This document shows positions 1 through 9,175 of a DNA stretch of 64,000 bases, in pieces (positions within the stretch are counted from its first letter, which is position 1; the number at the start of each line of letters is the position of its first letter). The notes under the pieces were generated by a model that saw nothing but the letters and a program-made list of their open reading frames with translations, was not told the DNA's origin and ran no database searches. The stretch spans positions 62,001 through 126,000 of the forward strand of contig NZ_PVLR01000012.1 in assembly GCF_002980625.1 (NCBI RefSeq), written 5' to 3'. Source of the DNA: Malikia spinosa (GTDB lineage Bacteria > Pseudomonadota > Gammaproteobacteria > Burkholderiales > Burkholderiaceae_C). A program made the position numbers and the translations under genes.

Positions 1-105
1 GAAAAGCTGTTCTCCTCCATGCACCACAACGCCAGCGCGGCGGCGCAGTTCCTCAACCTGCCCAACAACGCGGTGGTCGAGCTGGGCTCCAAGATCGAAA
101 TCTAA
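1..105 (+). CDS. kup: C-terminal end of a Kup-type potassium transporter (partial)
   Basis: Frame 1 is open from the window edge to a TAA at 103-105 and gives the last 34 residues of a protein. The tail matches the Kup/HAK/KT low-affinity K+ uptake family: a Met-x-x-Asn-Ala stretch, then [14 protein letters not shown], where the family normally ends in (I/L)PP.RVVELG..(V/I)E(I/L). In Kup proteins this part is the cytoplasmic end after the membrane core. It lies 51 bp upstream of gshB on the same strand. With only 34 residues visible the family call rests on one short motif, so it is likely rather than certain. Confidence 0.6.
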   Translation, partial: EKLFSSMHHNASAAAQFLNLPNNAVVELGSKIEI

Positions 106-156
106 TCACCTTGGGGACAGACCGTCGCCTGGGCGCCGGTCTGTCCCGCCAATCCC

Positions 157-1113
157 ATGAATATTCTCTTCATTGCCGACCCGCTCGAATCGTTCCAGAC
201 CTACAAGGACAGCACCTTCGCGATGATGCGCGAGGCGCAGCGGCGTGGCCACCAGCTGATGGCCTGCCAGCCCAAGGACCTGATGTGGCAGCGCGGCGGC
301 CGCGTGACGGCCTATGTGCGCGACATCACGCTGACCGGTGCGGCCGATGACTGGTTTGTCGCGGCGCAACAGACGCCCGATGAACGGCCCCAGGTGCTGG
401 CCGAGGTCGATGCCGTGCTGATGCGCAAGGACCCGCCGTTTGACAGCGAGTATTTCTACGCCACCCACCTGCTGGGCCAGGCCCAGCGCGAAGGCGCGCG
501 CGTCTTCAACGACCCGGCGGCCTTGCGCAACCACCCGGAAAAGCTCTCGATCATGGAGTTTCCGGAACTGATCGCGCCGACCCTGGTCACGCGCGACGCC
601 GCCGACGTGCGCCGCTTCCACGAAGAGCATGGCGACATCATCCTGAAGCCGCTCGACGGTATGGGCGGCATGGGCATCTTCCGCGTCGGCCCCGATGGGC
701 TGAACCTGGGCAGCATCACCGAGACCTTGAACCGCCACGGCGCCCAGAGCCTGATGGTGCAGAAGTTCCTGCCGTCGATCGCCCAGGGCGACAAGCGGGT
801 GCTGCTGATCGGCGGCCAGCCGGTGCCCTACAGCCTGGCGCGCATCCCGCAGGGCAGCGAGATCCGCGGCAACCTGGCCGCTGGCGGCAAGGGCGTGGCG
901 CAGCCGCTGTCGCAGCGCGACCGCGAGATCGCCGAGGCGCTCGGCCCCATCCTGCTGGCGCGTGGCCTGCTGCTGGTGGGGCTGGACATCATCGGCGAGC
1001 ACCTGACCGAGATCAACGTCACGAGCCCGACCTGCTTCCAGGAGATCTTCGACCAGACCGGCTGCGATGTCGCGGCGCTCTACCTCGACGCGCTCGAGGC
1101 GGCGCTGGCCTGA
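157..1113 (+). CDS. gshB: Glutathione synthetase GshB
   Basis: 318 residues, the usual length for the bacterial GshB family. The enzyme joins gamma-glutamylcysteine to glycine using ATP in the cytoplasm, the last step of glutathione synthesis. The N-terminus MNILFIADPLESFQTYKDST is typical (substrate-domain entry). The ATP-grasp region follows, with ILKPLDGMGGMGIFRV around residues 165-180, a VQKFLP stretch near 206-211, and the family-closing EINVTSPTCFQEI near 287-299, where the Glu and Asn bind Mg-ATP. The ATG at 157 gives the canonical N-terminus; no strong ribosome binding site precedes it. The first-step ligase gshA is not in the window. Confidence 0.95.
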   Translation: MNILFIADPLESFQTYKDSTFAMMREAQRRGHQLMACQPKDLMWQRGGRVTAYVRDITLTGAADDWFVAAQQTPDERPQVLAEVDAVLMRKDPPFDSEYFYATHLLGQAQREGARVFNDPAALRNHPEKLSIMEFPELIAPTLVTRDAADVRRFHEEHGDIILKPLDGMGGMGIFRVGPDGLNLGSITETLNRHGAQSLMVQKFLPSIAQGDKRVLLIGGQPVPYSLARIPQGSEIRGNLAAGGKGVAQPLSQRDREIAEALGPILLARGLLLVGLDIIGEHLTEINVTSPTCFQEIFDQTGCDVAALYLDALEAALA

Positions 1114-1163
1114 TCAGCTTTCGGCCAGTCGGCGGCGGTCGTTCCTGATCGCCCCTGACCGCC

Positions 1164-1925
1164 TTACTGCGGCAGGCCGTCGACGAAGACCTTGAGCTCG
1201 TTGGGCTCGAAGGCGATCCAGTCCTCGTTCTTGGTCAGCGGCTGGGTCACGATCACGGCCGCCCGTTCGCCGGGCTGGTTGAGCTGGGCGAAATCCACCG
1301 TCCAGTCCTGGTCCATCAGCGTGGCCTGGTGGAAGGGATGCTGGCGCACCAGGTAGTACAGCTTGGTGCTGCAATGCGCCCAAAGCGCCTCGCCGTTGGA
1401 GAGCAGGAAGTTGAAGGTGCCGAACTGCCTGATCTGCGGCACCAGTTCGCGCAGTGTCAGCGTGAGCTCTTCCACGCTCGGCACGCCGGCATGCGACTTG
1501 GAGAGTTCCTGCATGATCCAGCAGAAGGCGCGCTCGCTGTCGGTGCTGCCGACTGGCTGGAAATGGCTGTGCAGGCGCGGCTGGTAGTCCTTCAGGTCAC
1601 CGTTGTGCGCGAACACCCAGTGCCGACCCCAGAGCTCGCGCGTGAACGGGTGTGCGTTTTCCAGGCTGACCTGGCCCACCGTGGCCTTGCGCACATGGGC
1701 GATGATGTTGGTGCTCTTGAGCGGATAGTGGCGCAGGAAGTCCGCCATCGGCGAGGCCGCCGCGCTGTGGTGATCGACGAACAGGCGCAGGCCCTTGCCC
1801 TCGAAGAACGCGATGCCCCAGCCGTCAGCATGCTGGTCGGTGGCGCCGCCGCGCTGGCAAAAGCCGGTGAAGCTGAAGGTGGCGTCGGTCGGGGTGGCGC
1901 AGTTGAGTCCGAGCAGTTGGCACAT
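1164..1925 (-). CDS. Class II glutamine amidotransferase (YafJ-like)
   Basis: 253 residues from the ATG at 1925. This start puts Cys at position 2 (MCQLLGLNC), and class II (Ntn-type) amidotransferases use the exposed N-terminal Cys as nucleophile. The open frame continues upstream, but any longer protein would bury that Cys. Other family marks are WGIAFFEG, the AHVRKAT block that binds glutamine, and an FAHNGDL motif. It belongs to the small stand-alone YafJ group, whose acceptor substrate is unknown, so only glutamine hydrolysis can be predicted. It is convergent with gshB (50 bp gap) and divergent from pyrF. Confidence 0.88.
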   Translation of the reverse strand: MCQLLGLNCATPTDATFSFTGFCQRGGATDQHADGWGIAFFEGKGLRLFVDHHSAAASPMADFLRHYPLKSTNIIAHVRKATVGQVSLENAHPFTRELWGRHWVFAHNGDLKDYQPRLHSHFQPVGSTDSERAFCWIMQELSKSHAGVPSVEELTLTLRELVPQIRQFGTFNFLLSNGEALWAHCSTKLYYLVRQHPFHQATLMDQDWTVDFAQLNQPGERAAVIVTQPLTKNEDWIAFEPNELKVFVDGLPQ

Positions 1926-2021
1926 GGGGTCGGCAGGGTGGGGCAGATCCTGCAGTTTAGCGCCTGCGCTCGGCGGCCAGTTGCTGCGCTGCGGTGGCTT
2001 CCAGCCCGGGGTGGGCCTCTC

Positions 2022-2037
2022 TACAATCGGGCGCATG
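2022..2037 (+). promoter_or_regulatory. Putative -10 box placing the pyrF start codon at the transcription start
   Basis: TACAAT at 2022-2027 ends 7 nt before the pyrF ATG (2035-2037) and no Shine-Dalgarno sequence is visible. Transcription would begin at or next to the A of the ATG, suggesting a leaderless mRNA. The -35 region near 1999-2004 (TTCCAG) is poor, so confidence is moderate. Confidence 0.4.
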
Positions 2038-2871
2038 AACTTCATCGACATGCTGAGCGCGGCCGAGCGCCAGAACCAGTCCATGCTCTGCGTGGGTCTG
2101 GACCCCGAACCGGCCAAATTTCCCCACCACTGGCGCAATGATCCTTCCAAGATCTACGACTTCTGCGCGGCCATCGTTGACGCGACCGCCGACCTCGTGA
2201 TCGCGTTCAAGCCGCAGATCGCCTACTTCGCCGCGCACCGCGCCGAGGACCAGCTCGAGCGCCTGATGGCGCATATGCGGGTGCGTGCGCCGCAGGTGCC
2301 GATCATCCTCGACGCCAAGCGCGGCGACATCGGCAGCACCGCCGAGCAGTACGCCAAGGAAGCCTTCGAGCGCTACGGCGCCGACGCCGTCACGCTGTCG
2401 CCCTTCATGGGCTTCGACACCGTCCAACCTTACCTGCGCTATCCCGGCAAGGGCGTGTTCTTGCTCTGCCGTACCTCGAACCCGGGCGGCGACGACTTCC
2501 AGTTCCAGCGCCTGGCCGATGTCGAGGGCCAGCCGCGCCTGTTCGAGCACCTGGCCAGCCTGGCGCAAGGGCCCTGGAACCTCAACGGCCAGCTCGGCCT
2601 GGTGGTCGGCGCGACCTATCCGGAAGAGATCCGCCGCGTGCGCGAGCTCGCCCCGACCTTGCCGCTGTTGATCCCGGGCGTCGGTGCCCAGGGTGGCGAC
2701 GCCAAGTCCACGGTGCAGGCCGGCTGGCGTGGCCAGGCCGGCGCGACGACGGGCGCCGTGATCGTCAACTCCTCGCGCGCGGTGCTGTACGCCAGCGCCG
2801 GCCCGGATTTTGCCCAGGCTGCGCGCGCCGAGGCACTGCGCACGCGCGATCTGCTCAACGCCGGGCGCTGA
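2035..2871 (+). CDS. pyrF: Orotidine 5'-phosphate decarboxylase (type 2)
   Basis: 278 residues, the length of the longer type 2 OMP decarboxylases of Burkholderiales and actinobacteria. It converts OMP to UMP, the last step of de novo pyrimidine synthesis, in the cytoplasm. The active-site signature [16 protein letters not shown] carries the catalytic Lys95 and Asp residues. [11 protein letters not shown] near residue 210 is the phosphate-binding loop. The N-terminal [26 protein letters not shown] fixes the ATG at 2035; the frame is open further upstream, but that part is non-conserved. It is divergent from the amidotransferase gene. Confidence 0.96.
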   Translation: MNFIDMLSAAERQNQSMLCVGLDPEPAKFPHHWRNDPSKIYDFCAAIVDATADLVIAFKPQIAYFAAHRAEDQLERLMAHMRVRAPQVPIILDAKRGDIGSTAEQYAKEAFERYGADAVTLSPFMGFDTVQPYLRYPGKGVFLLCRTSNPGGDDFQFQRLADVEGQPRLFEHLASLAQGPWNLNGQLGLVVGATYPEEIRRVRELAPTLPLLIPGVGAQGGDAKSTVQAGWRGQAGATTGAVIVNSSRAVLYASAGPDFAQAARAEALRTRDLLNAGR

Positions 2872-3031
2872 CGCCGGCCGTCTGGCGGTGGTCCCGGGCT
2901 CCGGCGCTTTGCTCCGGCTGCCCCGGCATCGGGCCGCCGTCATTCCCAGACCCTAGAATCAAGGGTCGAGTCCACGCGTGCCGCTGTCCGGCCCGTGGGC
3001 CCCCGTTCATTCACCTTATTCGGAGTCAAGC

Positions 3032-4261
3032 ATGGCTGTCAACTGGACTGCACCCGAGGCCGCTAGCCTCCTGCCCATCCCGGGCGTCAAGATCGGTATC
3101 GCCGAAGCCGGCGTGCGCAAGGCCAATCGCAAGGACCTGACCGTTTTCCTGCTCGATGCTGGCTCGGCAGTCGCCGGCGTCTTCACGCAGAACCGCTTTT
3201 GTGCCGCCCCGGTGCAGGTCTGCCGCGAGCACTTGGGTGCCAATCACGGCATCCGCGCGCTGGTGATCAACACCGGCAACGCCAATGCCGGCACCGGCGC
3301 ACCGGGTCTGGTCGATGCGCGCGCGACCTGCATCGCGCTGGCACGTCAGCTCAGCGTCTCGCCCGAGCAGATCCTGCCGTTCTCGACCGGCGTGATCATG
3401 GAGCCGCTGCCGGTTGACCGCATCGTCGCCGGCCTGCCGGCCGCGCTGGCCGATGCCAGCGCCGGCCACTGGCTCAAGGCTGCCGAGGGCATCATGACCA
3501 CCGACACCGTGGCCAAGGCCGCCAGCCGCCAGGTCCAGGTCGGCGGCCAGACCGTCAGCATGACCGGCATCTCCAAGGGCGCCGGCATGATCCGCCCGAA
3601 CATGGCGACCATGCTGGGCTTCCTTGCCACCGATGCGGCCGTGGCCCCGGAGCTGCTGCCGGCTCTGGCCAGGCAGCTGGCCGACGCCTCGTTCAACCGC
3701 GTGACGGTCGATGGCGACACCTCGACCAATGACAGCTTCATCGTGATCGCCACCGGCCAGGCCGGCAATGCGCCGGTGACCGACCTGGCCAGCGCCGACG
3801 GCCAGGCCCTGGTCGCGGCCATGACCGAAGTCGCGCGCACGCTGGCGCATGCGATCGTGCGCGACGGCGAAGGCGCGACCAAGTTCATCGCGGTGCGGGT
3901 CGAGGGTGGCAAGACCACCGAGGAATGCCTGAAGGTCGCCTACGCGATCGCGCATTCGCCGCTGGTCAAGACCGCCTTCTTCGCCAGCGACCCGAACCTG
4001 GGCCGCATCCTGGCCGCAGTGGGCTATGCCGGCATCAATGACCTCGACCAGGGCCTGATCGAGCTGCACCTCGACGATGTCCATGTGGTCAGCCAGGGCG
4101 GTCGCCGCCCCGAGTACCGCGAGGAGGACGGCGCGCGCGTGATGGCGCAAACCGAGATCACGATCCGCGTCGGCCTGGGCCGCGGCGAAGTGGCCGACAC
4201 GGTCTGGACCTGCGACTTCAGCCACGACTACGTGACGATCAACGCCGACTACCGCAGCTGA
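3032..4261 (+). CDS. argJ: Bifunctional ornithine acetyltransferase / N-acetylglutamate synthase ArgJ
   Basis: 409 residues. ArgJ moves acetyl from N-acetylornithine to glutamate, recycling acetyl groups in arginine synthesis. It self-cleaves into alpha and beta chains before a Thr nucleophile, here Thr193 in the [16 protein letters not shown] block. Other family marks are [11 protein letters not shown] near residues 55-65, NTGNANAGTG near 84-93, and DGDTSTND near 228-235. The ATG at 3032 has GGAG 7 nt upstream; an in-frame ATG 18 codons earlier lacks this. A TAGAAT box near 2953 may be the promoter. The next gene starts 10 bp downstream. Confidence 0.96.
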   Translation: MAVNWTAPEAASLLPIPGVKIGIAEAGVRKANRKDLTVFLLDAGSAVAGVFTQNRFCAAPVQVCREHLGANHGIRALVINTGNANAGTGAPGLVDARATCIALARQLSVSPEQILPFSTGVIMEPLPVDRIVAGLPAALADASAGHWLKAAEGIMTTDTVAKAASRQVQVGGQTVSMTGISKGAGMIRPNMATMLGFLATDAAVAPELLPALARQLADASFNRVTVDGDTSTNDSFIVIATGQAGNAPVTDLASADGQALVAAMTEVARTLAHAIVRDGEGATKFIAVRVEGGKTTEECLKVAYAIAHSPLVKTAFFASDPNLGRILAAVGYAGINDLDQGLIELHLDDVHVVSQGGRRPEYREEDGARVMAQTEITIRVGLGRGEVADTVWTCDFSHDYVTINADYRS

Positions 4262-4271
4262 GTCCCGCACC

Positions 4272-5171
4272 ATGAACGAAGCCTTCGAGCGCCTGCTGCA
4301 GCGGGCCGAATCCCTGATCGAGCGCATCGAGGCGGTGCTGCCGCAGCCCCTGAGCGCACCGGACTGGCAGGCCTCGGTAGCTTTTCGCTACCGCAAGCGT
4401 GGTGGCCATGGCCGGCTCGAGCCGGTGCGCCACATGGCGCCGATCGCGCTGGCCGATCTGCAGGAAATCGAGCTGCAAAAGGACAAGATCGAGCGCAACA
4501 CCGAGCATTTCGTGCGCGGCCTGCCGGCCAACAACGTGTTGCTGACCGGTGCGCGCGGCACCGGAAAAAGTTCGCTGATCAAGGCCTGCCTGAACGCCTA
4601 TGCGCCGCGCGGACTGCGCCTGATCGAGATCGACAAGGATGACCTGGTCGACCTGCCCGACATCGTCGAGCTGGTGGCGCAGCGGCCCGAGAAGTTCATC
4701 GTGTTCGCTGACGATCTGAGCTTCGAGAGCGGCGAGCCCGGCTACAAGGCGCTCAAGTCGATCCTGGACGGCAGCGTCTCAAGCACTGGCGACAACCTGC
4801 TGATCTACGCGACCAGCAACCGGCGCCATCTGCTGCCCGAGACCATGAAGGACAACCTGGGCGCGCGCCACAGCGAGGACGGCGAGCTGCATCCGGGCGA
4901 GGCGGTCGAGGAGAAGGTCTCGCTGTCCGAGCGCTTCGGGCTCTGGATCAGCTTCTACCCCTTCAGCCAGGACGAGTACCTGAGCGTGGTCTGGCAATGG
5001 CTGGCCTGCTACGGCGTGCCCGAATCCGAGTTCGAGCTCGCGCGCCCGCAGGCCCTGGTCTGGGCGCTTGAGCGCGGCTCGCGCAGCGGCCGGGTCGCCT
5101 ACCAGTTCGCACGCCACTACGCCGGCAACCGCGACGCCAATCCTATGGCTGACGCCGAGGCCGACGCATGA
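4272..5171 (+). CDS. AAA-type ATPase of the DUF815 family
   Basis: 299 residues. The Walker A loop GARGTGKSS is at about residues 94-102, and a Walker B-like IVFADDLSFE is at about 142-151. A conserved ATSNRRHLLPE sensor-1-like block follows. This layout is that of the DUF815 family of ATP-binding proteins, found widely in proteobacteria next to argJ and mutT; its cellular role is not established. It lies 10 bp after argJ and overlaps the following Nudix gene by 4 bp (ATGA), so argJ, this gene and the Nudix gene are probably cotranscribed. Confidence 0.85.
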   Translation: MNEAFERLLQRAESLIERIEAVLPQPLSAPDWQASVAFRYRKRGGHGRLEPVRHMAPIALADLQEIELQKDKIERNTEHFVRGLPANNVLLTGARGTGKSSLIKACLNAYAPRGLRLIEIDKDDLVDLPDIVELVAQRPEKFIVFADDLSFESGEPGYKALKSILDGSVSSTGDNLLIYATSNRRHLLPETMKDNLGARHSEDGELHPGEAVEEKVSLSERFGLWISFYPFSQDEYLSVVWQWLACYGVPESEFELARPQALVWALERGSRSGRVAYQFARHYAGNRDANPMADAEADA

Positions 5172-5635
5172 GCGAGCTGCTGGTCGCCGATGGCGAGCGC
5201 CCGCGCGAGGGTGGGGTCGATCGTCCCATCACCGAGGTCGCGGTTGGCGTGCTGATCGACGATGCCCAGGGCTGTTTCCTGCTGACGACCCGGCCGCCCG
5301 GCAAGGTCTACGCGGGCTACTGGGAATTCCCGGGTGGCAAGTTGGAGGCCGGCGAGACCGTGGCGCAGGCCTTGCGGCGCGAGCTGCAGGAGGAGATCGG
5401 TGTCACCATCGGCCAGGCCCATCCCTGGCACCAGAAGCTGGTCGACTACCCGCATGCGCTGGTCCGGCTCCATTTCTGCAAGGTCTACGACTGGAGCGGC
5501 GAGCTGCAGATGCACGAGGGTCAGGAATTCGCTTGGCAGACCCTGCCGGTGACGGTCGAGCCGGTGCTGCCCGGCACCGTGCCGGTGCTTGAATGGCTGG
5601 CGCAGGAGGCCGGCCAAGCCGCTGGCCAGCCCTGA
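5168..5635 (+). CDS. Nudix hydrolase, MutT-like
   Basis: 155 residues with a complete Nudix box at about residues 57-79 (G-x5-E-x7-REL-x-EE-I-G-V), so the Mg-binding glutamates are intact. The preceding TRPPGKVYAGYWEFPGGK is typical of MutT-type 8-oxo-dGTP diphosphatases, which clean oxidised nucleotides from the precursor pool. About 25 extra residues precede the usual MutT start. It overlaps the upstream ATPase gene by 4 bp (translational coupling) and abuts the convergent yacG with no spacing. MutT activity is likely, but other Nudix substrates cannot be ruled out. Confidence 0.87.
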   Translation: MSELLVADGERPREGGVDRPITEVAVGVLIDDAQGCFLLTTRPPGKVYAGYWEFPGGKLEAGETVAQALRRELQEEIGVTIGQAHPWHQKLVDYPHALVRLHFCKVYDWSGELQMHEGQEFAWQTLPVTVEPVLPGTVPVLEWLAQEAGQAAGQP

Positions 5636-5854
5636 TCAGGAGCGCCAGCTGTCCTCGGACGGCGCGGGCTCAAGCGGCGGCGCGGTCGGGACGCGGAACT
5701 CCTCGCTGGCCCAGGCGCCCAGGTCCAGGTTCTTGCAGCGCTCGCAGCAGAACGGCCGGTAGCGGTTGTCGGGCGCGTAGCGGCTCGGTCCGCCGCAGGC
5801 CGGGCATTTGACGATCCGGGCTTCGAAGGTCGTGGCTTCCTTGGCTGGTTTCAT
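5636..5854 (-). CDS. yacG: DNA gyrase inhibitor / zinc-binding protein YacG
   Basis: 72 residues with the four zinc-ligand cysteines of the YacG family: Cys17 and Cys20 (CPACGG), then Cys36 and Cys40 (CCERCKNLDLGAWASE). YacG binds GyrB and inhibits gyrase activity in E. coli. The order coaE-zapD-yacG, seen here on the minus strand, is conserved across beta- and gammaproteobacteria. The stop codon lies directly against that of the convergent Nudix gene. Confidence 0.92.
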   Translation of the reverse strand: MKPAKEATTFEARIVKCPACGGPSRYAPDNRYRPFCCERCKNLDLGAWASEEFRVPTAPPLEPAPSEDSWRS

Positions 5855-5865
5855 CGGTTTTCCCT

Positions 5866-6621
5866 TCAGGCGCAGAGCGTCACTTCGAGCGGCATGTTGG
5901 CCAGCGCCGGTTGCAGCCGGCCGTCATCGCTGCGCTGCATCAGCCGCACCGAGAACAGCAGCCGGTTGCCGCTGATCTCGGGCACCAGGCCCAGCGCGGG
6001 GTCGAGCCGCAGCCGCAGCAACTGAAAACTGCGTCCCGCTGGCAGATGTTGCTGAAACTGCCCGTCCGTGGCCACGACCTTGTGCGGCATGCCGCTGTCG
6101 CGCAGCATCTTCATCAGCAGGTCCAGGGCACTACTCAGGCTTTTGAATTCGGCAGTCCATTGCGCCAGATCGCGCTGGCGTGCGGCGACCGGCCGGTGCA
6201 GCCACTCATGGTAGATTGGCAGGTCGAACTCGCAGGTTCCACCCGGAATCGCCATGCGGTTGCGCACCGACATCAGCCACTCGTGTCCGTTCAGGCTGTA
6301 GCCGACCCGGCCGGCGTCGCTGTTGAGCGCGGCGAAGCAGGCATCGAACTGGGCAATGAAGCCGTCGAGTGCCTGTTCCGAGATCGACGGGCTGTCGCGA
6401 TAGCCATTGAGTACCTGCTTGTGGCGCTCGATGTCCTTCATGACTTCGGACTTGAGGTCGGAGCGCGAACTGACATCCATCAGCTCGAACAGGGTCTGGA
6501 TCGCGTAATGGTGATCGACCGCTTGCGTGCGTGACACCAGCTCACCGAGCCGGCGCAGCAGATGTTCCAGCCGCAAATAGGTGCGAATGCGTTCGTTGAA
6601 AGGGTACTCGTAGAGGATCAC
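5866..6621 (-). CDS. zapD: Cell division protein ZapD
   Basis: 251 residues, all-helical, matching the ZapD (YacF, DUF1342) family, which crosslinks FtsZ filaments at the division ring. The start MILYEYPFNERIRTYLRLE aligns with the family entry (hydrophobic-E-x-P-x-NE-x-x-R-x-x-LR-x-E), which supports the GTG at 6621 as start codon. NGHEWLMSVRNRMAIPGG lies about midway in the protein. It sits between coaE (35 bp upstream) and yacG (11 bp downstream), probably in one transcript. Confidence 0.93.
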   Translation of the reverse strand: MILYEYPFNERIRTYLRLEHLLRRLGELVSRTQAVDHHYAIQTLFELMDVSSRSDLKSEVMKDIERHKQVLNGYRDSPSISEQALDGFIAQFDACFAALNSDAGRVGYSLNGHEWLMSVRNRMAIPGGTCEFDLPIYHEWLHRPVAARQRDLAQWTAEFKSLSSALDLLMKMLRDSGMPHKVVATDGQFQQHLPAGRSFQLLRLRLDPALGLVPEISGNRLLFSVRLMQRSDDGRLQPALANMPLEVTLCA

Positions 6622-6656
6622 AGGGCACGCACCGGGATTTCAGGCTTAACTTGCCA

Positions 6657-7271
6657 TCATAGCCCGAATCGCTGACTCAGCTGTTGCCACTGCTGCCTGA
6701 CCTGAGCCCCGAGTTCAGCCAGAGTGACCCCTTCGTTATCGATCACGCAGTCGGCGATCGCCAGTCTTTGCTCGCGGCTGGCCTGTGCCGCCAGCACGGC
6801 TTCGACCTGGGAGCGTGGCCAGCCGTTGCGCTGCATCACGCGCCGGATCTGGGTTTCGGGCGCGCAGTCGACGACCCAGATCAGGTCGCAGCGCTCGCGC
6901 CAGGCGCTCGACTCGGCCAGCAGCGGCAGGTCCAGCACTGCGACGCCGCGCGGCAAGGCCGCCAGCTGCTGGTCGATCTCGGCGCGCACGATTGGATGGA
7001 TGATGGCCTCGAGCTTCGCCCGCGCCGTCGGGTCGGCAAAGATGCGTGCGCGCATGCGGTCGCGGTCCATCGCCTGGTCGGCCGTGATGAATTCGTCGCC
7101 GAAGGCCGCCCGCACCGCCTCGATCGCGCTGCCTCCGGCGGCCGTGCTGGCGCGCGAAATCGCATCGGCGTCGATCAGCGTCGCGCCGAATTCGACCAGC
7201 AGGGCGGCGACCGTGCTCTTGCCGCTGCCGATCCCGCCCGTCAGGCCCAGTCGTACGCAGGGGTGTTTCAT
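6657..7271 (-). CDS. coaE: Dephospho-CoA kinase
   Basis: 204 residues. CoaE phosphorylates the 3'-OH of dephospho-CoA, the last step of coenzyme A synthesis. The Walker A loop [13 protein letters not shown] is near the N-terminus ([10 protein letters not shown]), followed by LIDADAISR and the DLPLLAES block. I chose the ATG at 7271 because it overlaps the pilD stop by one base (TGATG), a common coupling arrangement; an in-frame ATG 5 codons upstream is also possible. Confidence 0.95.
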   Translation of the reverse strand: MKHPCVRLGLTGGIGSGKSTVAALLVEFGATLIDADAISRASTAAGGSAIEAVRAAFGDEFITADQAMDRDRMRARIFADPTARAKLEAIIHPIVRAEIDQQLAALPRGVAVLDLPLLAESSAWRERCDLIWVVDCAPETQIRRVMQRNGWPRSQVEAVLAAQASREQRLAIADCVIDNEGVTLAELGAQVRQQWQQLSQRFGL

Positions 7272-8119
7272 CAGAGTCCGATCCATTGCAGGAAATGATC
7301 AGTGCCGAACAAGAGGGCCCAGAGTCCGCTCAGTGTCAGGAAGGGGCCGAACGGCACATAGCCGCCTTCGCGCAGTCCTGGACCGAGCTTGAGTGCCAGG
7401 CCCACCGCCGCCCCGCTCAGCGAGGCCAGCAGGATCATGGGAATCAGTGCCGGCCAGCCGAACCAGGCGCCTAAAGCGGCAAACAGCTTGAAGTCGCCGT
7501 AGCCCATGCCTTCCTTGCCGGTGGCGAGCTTGAAGGCCCAGTAGACCAGCCAGAGCGAGAGATAGCCCGCGACCGCGCCCCAGAGCGCAGCGTCCAGGCG
7601 GGTCGCGGTCCAGCCCAGCGCCGCGGCGATCAGGCCGGCCCAGACCAGCGGCAGCGTGATGTCGTCGGGCAGCAGCGTCGTGTCCCAGTCGATGCAGGCC
7701 AGTGCAAGCAGGGCGGCCGCCAGTCCGCAGCCGGCCAGCCCGGCCATGCCGTTGCCGTGCACGGCCACCACCGCGGCAAACAGGATGCCGGTCAGCGCCT
7801 CGACCAGCGGGTAGCGCCAGCTGATCGAGGTCCGGCAGCTGGCACAGCGCCCGCGCAGCAGGACATAGCTCAACAACGGGATGTTCTGCTGCCAGCGGAT
7901 CAGCGCGCCGCAGCCGGGGCAGCGCGATCTAGGCTGCGCCAGGCTCAGGGTCGCTGCAGGTGGGGCCTCCTGACCGGCCAGTTCGGCGCATTCGCGCGCC
8001 CAGCGCTGCTCGAGCATCAGTGGCAGGCGGTGAATCACCACATTGAGGAAGCTGCCGACCAGCAGGCCAAGCAGGCCGGCCAGCCACCAGTTCCATATTC
8101 CGAGCGGGAGGTCTAACAA
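7271..8119 (-). CDS. pilD: Prepilin peptidase / N-methyltransferase PilD
   Basis: Inner-membrane aspartyl protease that cleaves the leader of type IV prepilins and type II pseudopilins and methylates the new N-terminus. Visible marks: [16 protein letters not shown] near the N-terminus, a zinc-finger-like pair of CxxC motifs (CPGCG, CASCR) in the first cytoplasmic loop, and two catalytic Asp ([12 protein letters not shown] and the GMGYGDFKL box), with about eight membrane segments. The start is uncertain: a TTG at 8119 gives a PilD-like N-terminus with AAAGG upstream, while a GTG at 8161 would add 14 residues. pilC, its usual neighbour, is 8 kb away. Confidence 0.92.
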   Translation of the reverse strand: MLDLPLGIWNWWLAGLLGLLVGSFLNVVIHRLPLMLEQRWARECAELAGQEAPPAATLSLAQPRSRCPGCGALIRWQQNIPLLSYVLLRGRCASCRTSISWRYPLVEALTGILFAAVVAVHGNGMAGLAGCGLAAALLALACIDWDTTLLPDDITLPLVWAGLIAAALGWTATRLDAALWGAVAGYLSLWLVYWAFKLATGKEGMGYGDFKLFAALGAWFGWPALIPMILLASLSGAAVGLALKLGPGLREGGYVPFGPFLTLSGLWALLFGTDHFLQWIGL

Positions 8120-8269
8120 TGGTTTTACCTTTGGGTTAGTATCTCTAGCATAGTTTGACACGACTGCTGGCCGGATTCACGCTGCGACGTAGTCGGATTA
8201 TCGTGACGGTTTCTGATCGTAACGCAGCTGATCGCGGCACATGGGTATGGATATGGAGGCTGGCTTGTG

Positions 8270-9175
8270 ATGGAAGATGCCCGAACTGCTGCGGCATCAG
8301 TATCGCCCTTGCCGGCAGTGGGCGAGGCGGTCCGACTGCATGAGTTGCATCGCTCGCTGAGCCGACTCGGCTGGCGTCTGGCTCTGTTGAGCCTGTCGCT
8401 GCTGTTGCTGGCCGTTGCGGGTGGGTATGCGGCCCAAGCCATGAACCTGTTGCCGCCCGGCAGCGCCCTGTGGCTGGCGCTGTGCAGCGCCGCCATGCTG
8501 CTGTTGTTCGGCCTGCTGTGCCTGTTGCTGCGCCTGACGATCGGTCGCGAGGTACTCGCTGCATTGTGTGCTGCCGAGGCGGGCTTGCGCCATGCCGATG
8601 CCGAGTCCAGGCGGCGGGCCTGCCTGGTCGAACTCACCGCCCGTCTGCAGCAGGCTCAGAGCCCGGCTGAACTGGCCCGGCAACTGCTGTCCGGTCTGGC
8701 GCACAGCCTGTCGATCCAGCAAGGGCTGTGCTGCTACTGGGACGAGGCCAGCCAGTCCTTGCAGGCGGCGGCGCGCTATGGCGCCGATGGTGCCAATGAG
8801 GCCCAGGTGTTGGTGCGCCAGCCCGAGCTCGCACCGCTGCTGCTCGAGGTCGCGCGTTCGCGCCGCGCCATCACCCTGACCCAGCCGGGCGCCCGTTACC
8901 TGCGCATCAGCTCGGGCCTGGGCGATGCCGAGCCGGCCGAGCTACTGATCCACCCGATCGAGCACCGGGGCCGCTTGTTCGGGCTGCTCGAACTCGCCAG
9001 CCTGCAGCCGCTCGGAGGCGCGGCCGGCCTGTTGATCCAGGAGATCGTGCCGGTCTTTGCGATGTGCCTCGACATCTTGCAGCGCGCCGAGCGCAGCGAG
9101 ACGCTGCTCGAGCAGACCCGGATGGCCGAGGCCATGCGCCAGACGGCTCCGCAAGCGGGCGGGGGGGCGGCATGA
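8270..9175 (+). CDS. Membrane-anchored GAF-domain protein, first gene of a signalling operon
   Basis: 301 residues from ATG 8270, with GGAGG at 8255-8259; an adjacent GTG at 8267 is also possible. Two hydrophobic segments (about residues 35-54 and 65-89) form a hairpin in the membrane. They are followed by a linker helix and a GAF-like domain (about 115-280) containing the block YLRISSGLGDAEPAELLIHP. This domain resembles the GAF domains of the next two genes, suggesting duplication. There is no kinase or output domain, so it probably feeds signals to the hybrid kinase. The stop overlaps the kinase start (ATGA). The ligand is unknown. Confidence 0.8.
   Translation: MEDARTAAASVSPLPAVGEAVRLHELHRSLSRLGWRLALLSLSLLLLAVAGGYAAQAMNLLPPGSALWLALCSAAMLLLFGLLCLLLRLTIGREVLAALCAAEAGLRHADAESRRRACLVELTARLQQAQSPAELARQLLSGLAHSLSIQQGLCCYWDEASQSLQAAARYGADGANEAQVLVRQPELAPLLLEVARSRRAITLTQPGARYLRISSGLGDAEPAELLIHPIEHRGRLFGLLELASLQPLGGAAGLLIQEIVPVFAMCLDILQRAERSETLLEQTRMAEAMRQTAPQAGGGAA

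Noticed and set aside
8155-8183. TTGACA as -35 of a promoter for the signalling operon
   Set aside because: At 17 bp spacing the downstream hexamer is CACGCT, a poor -10, so no promoter is claimed.
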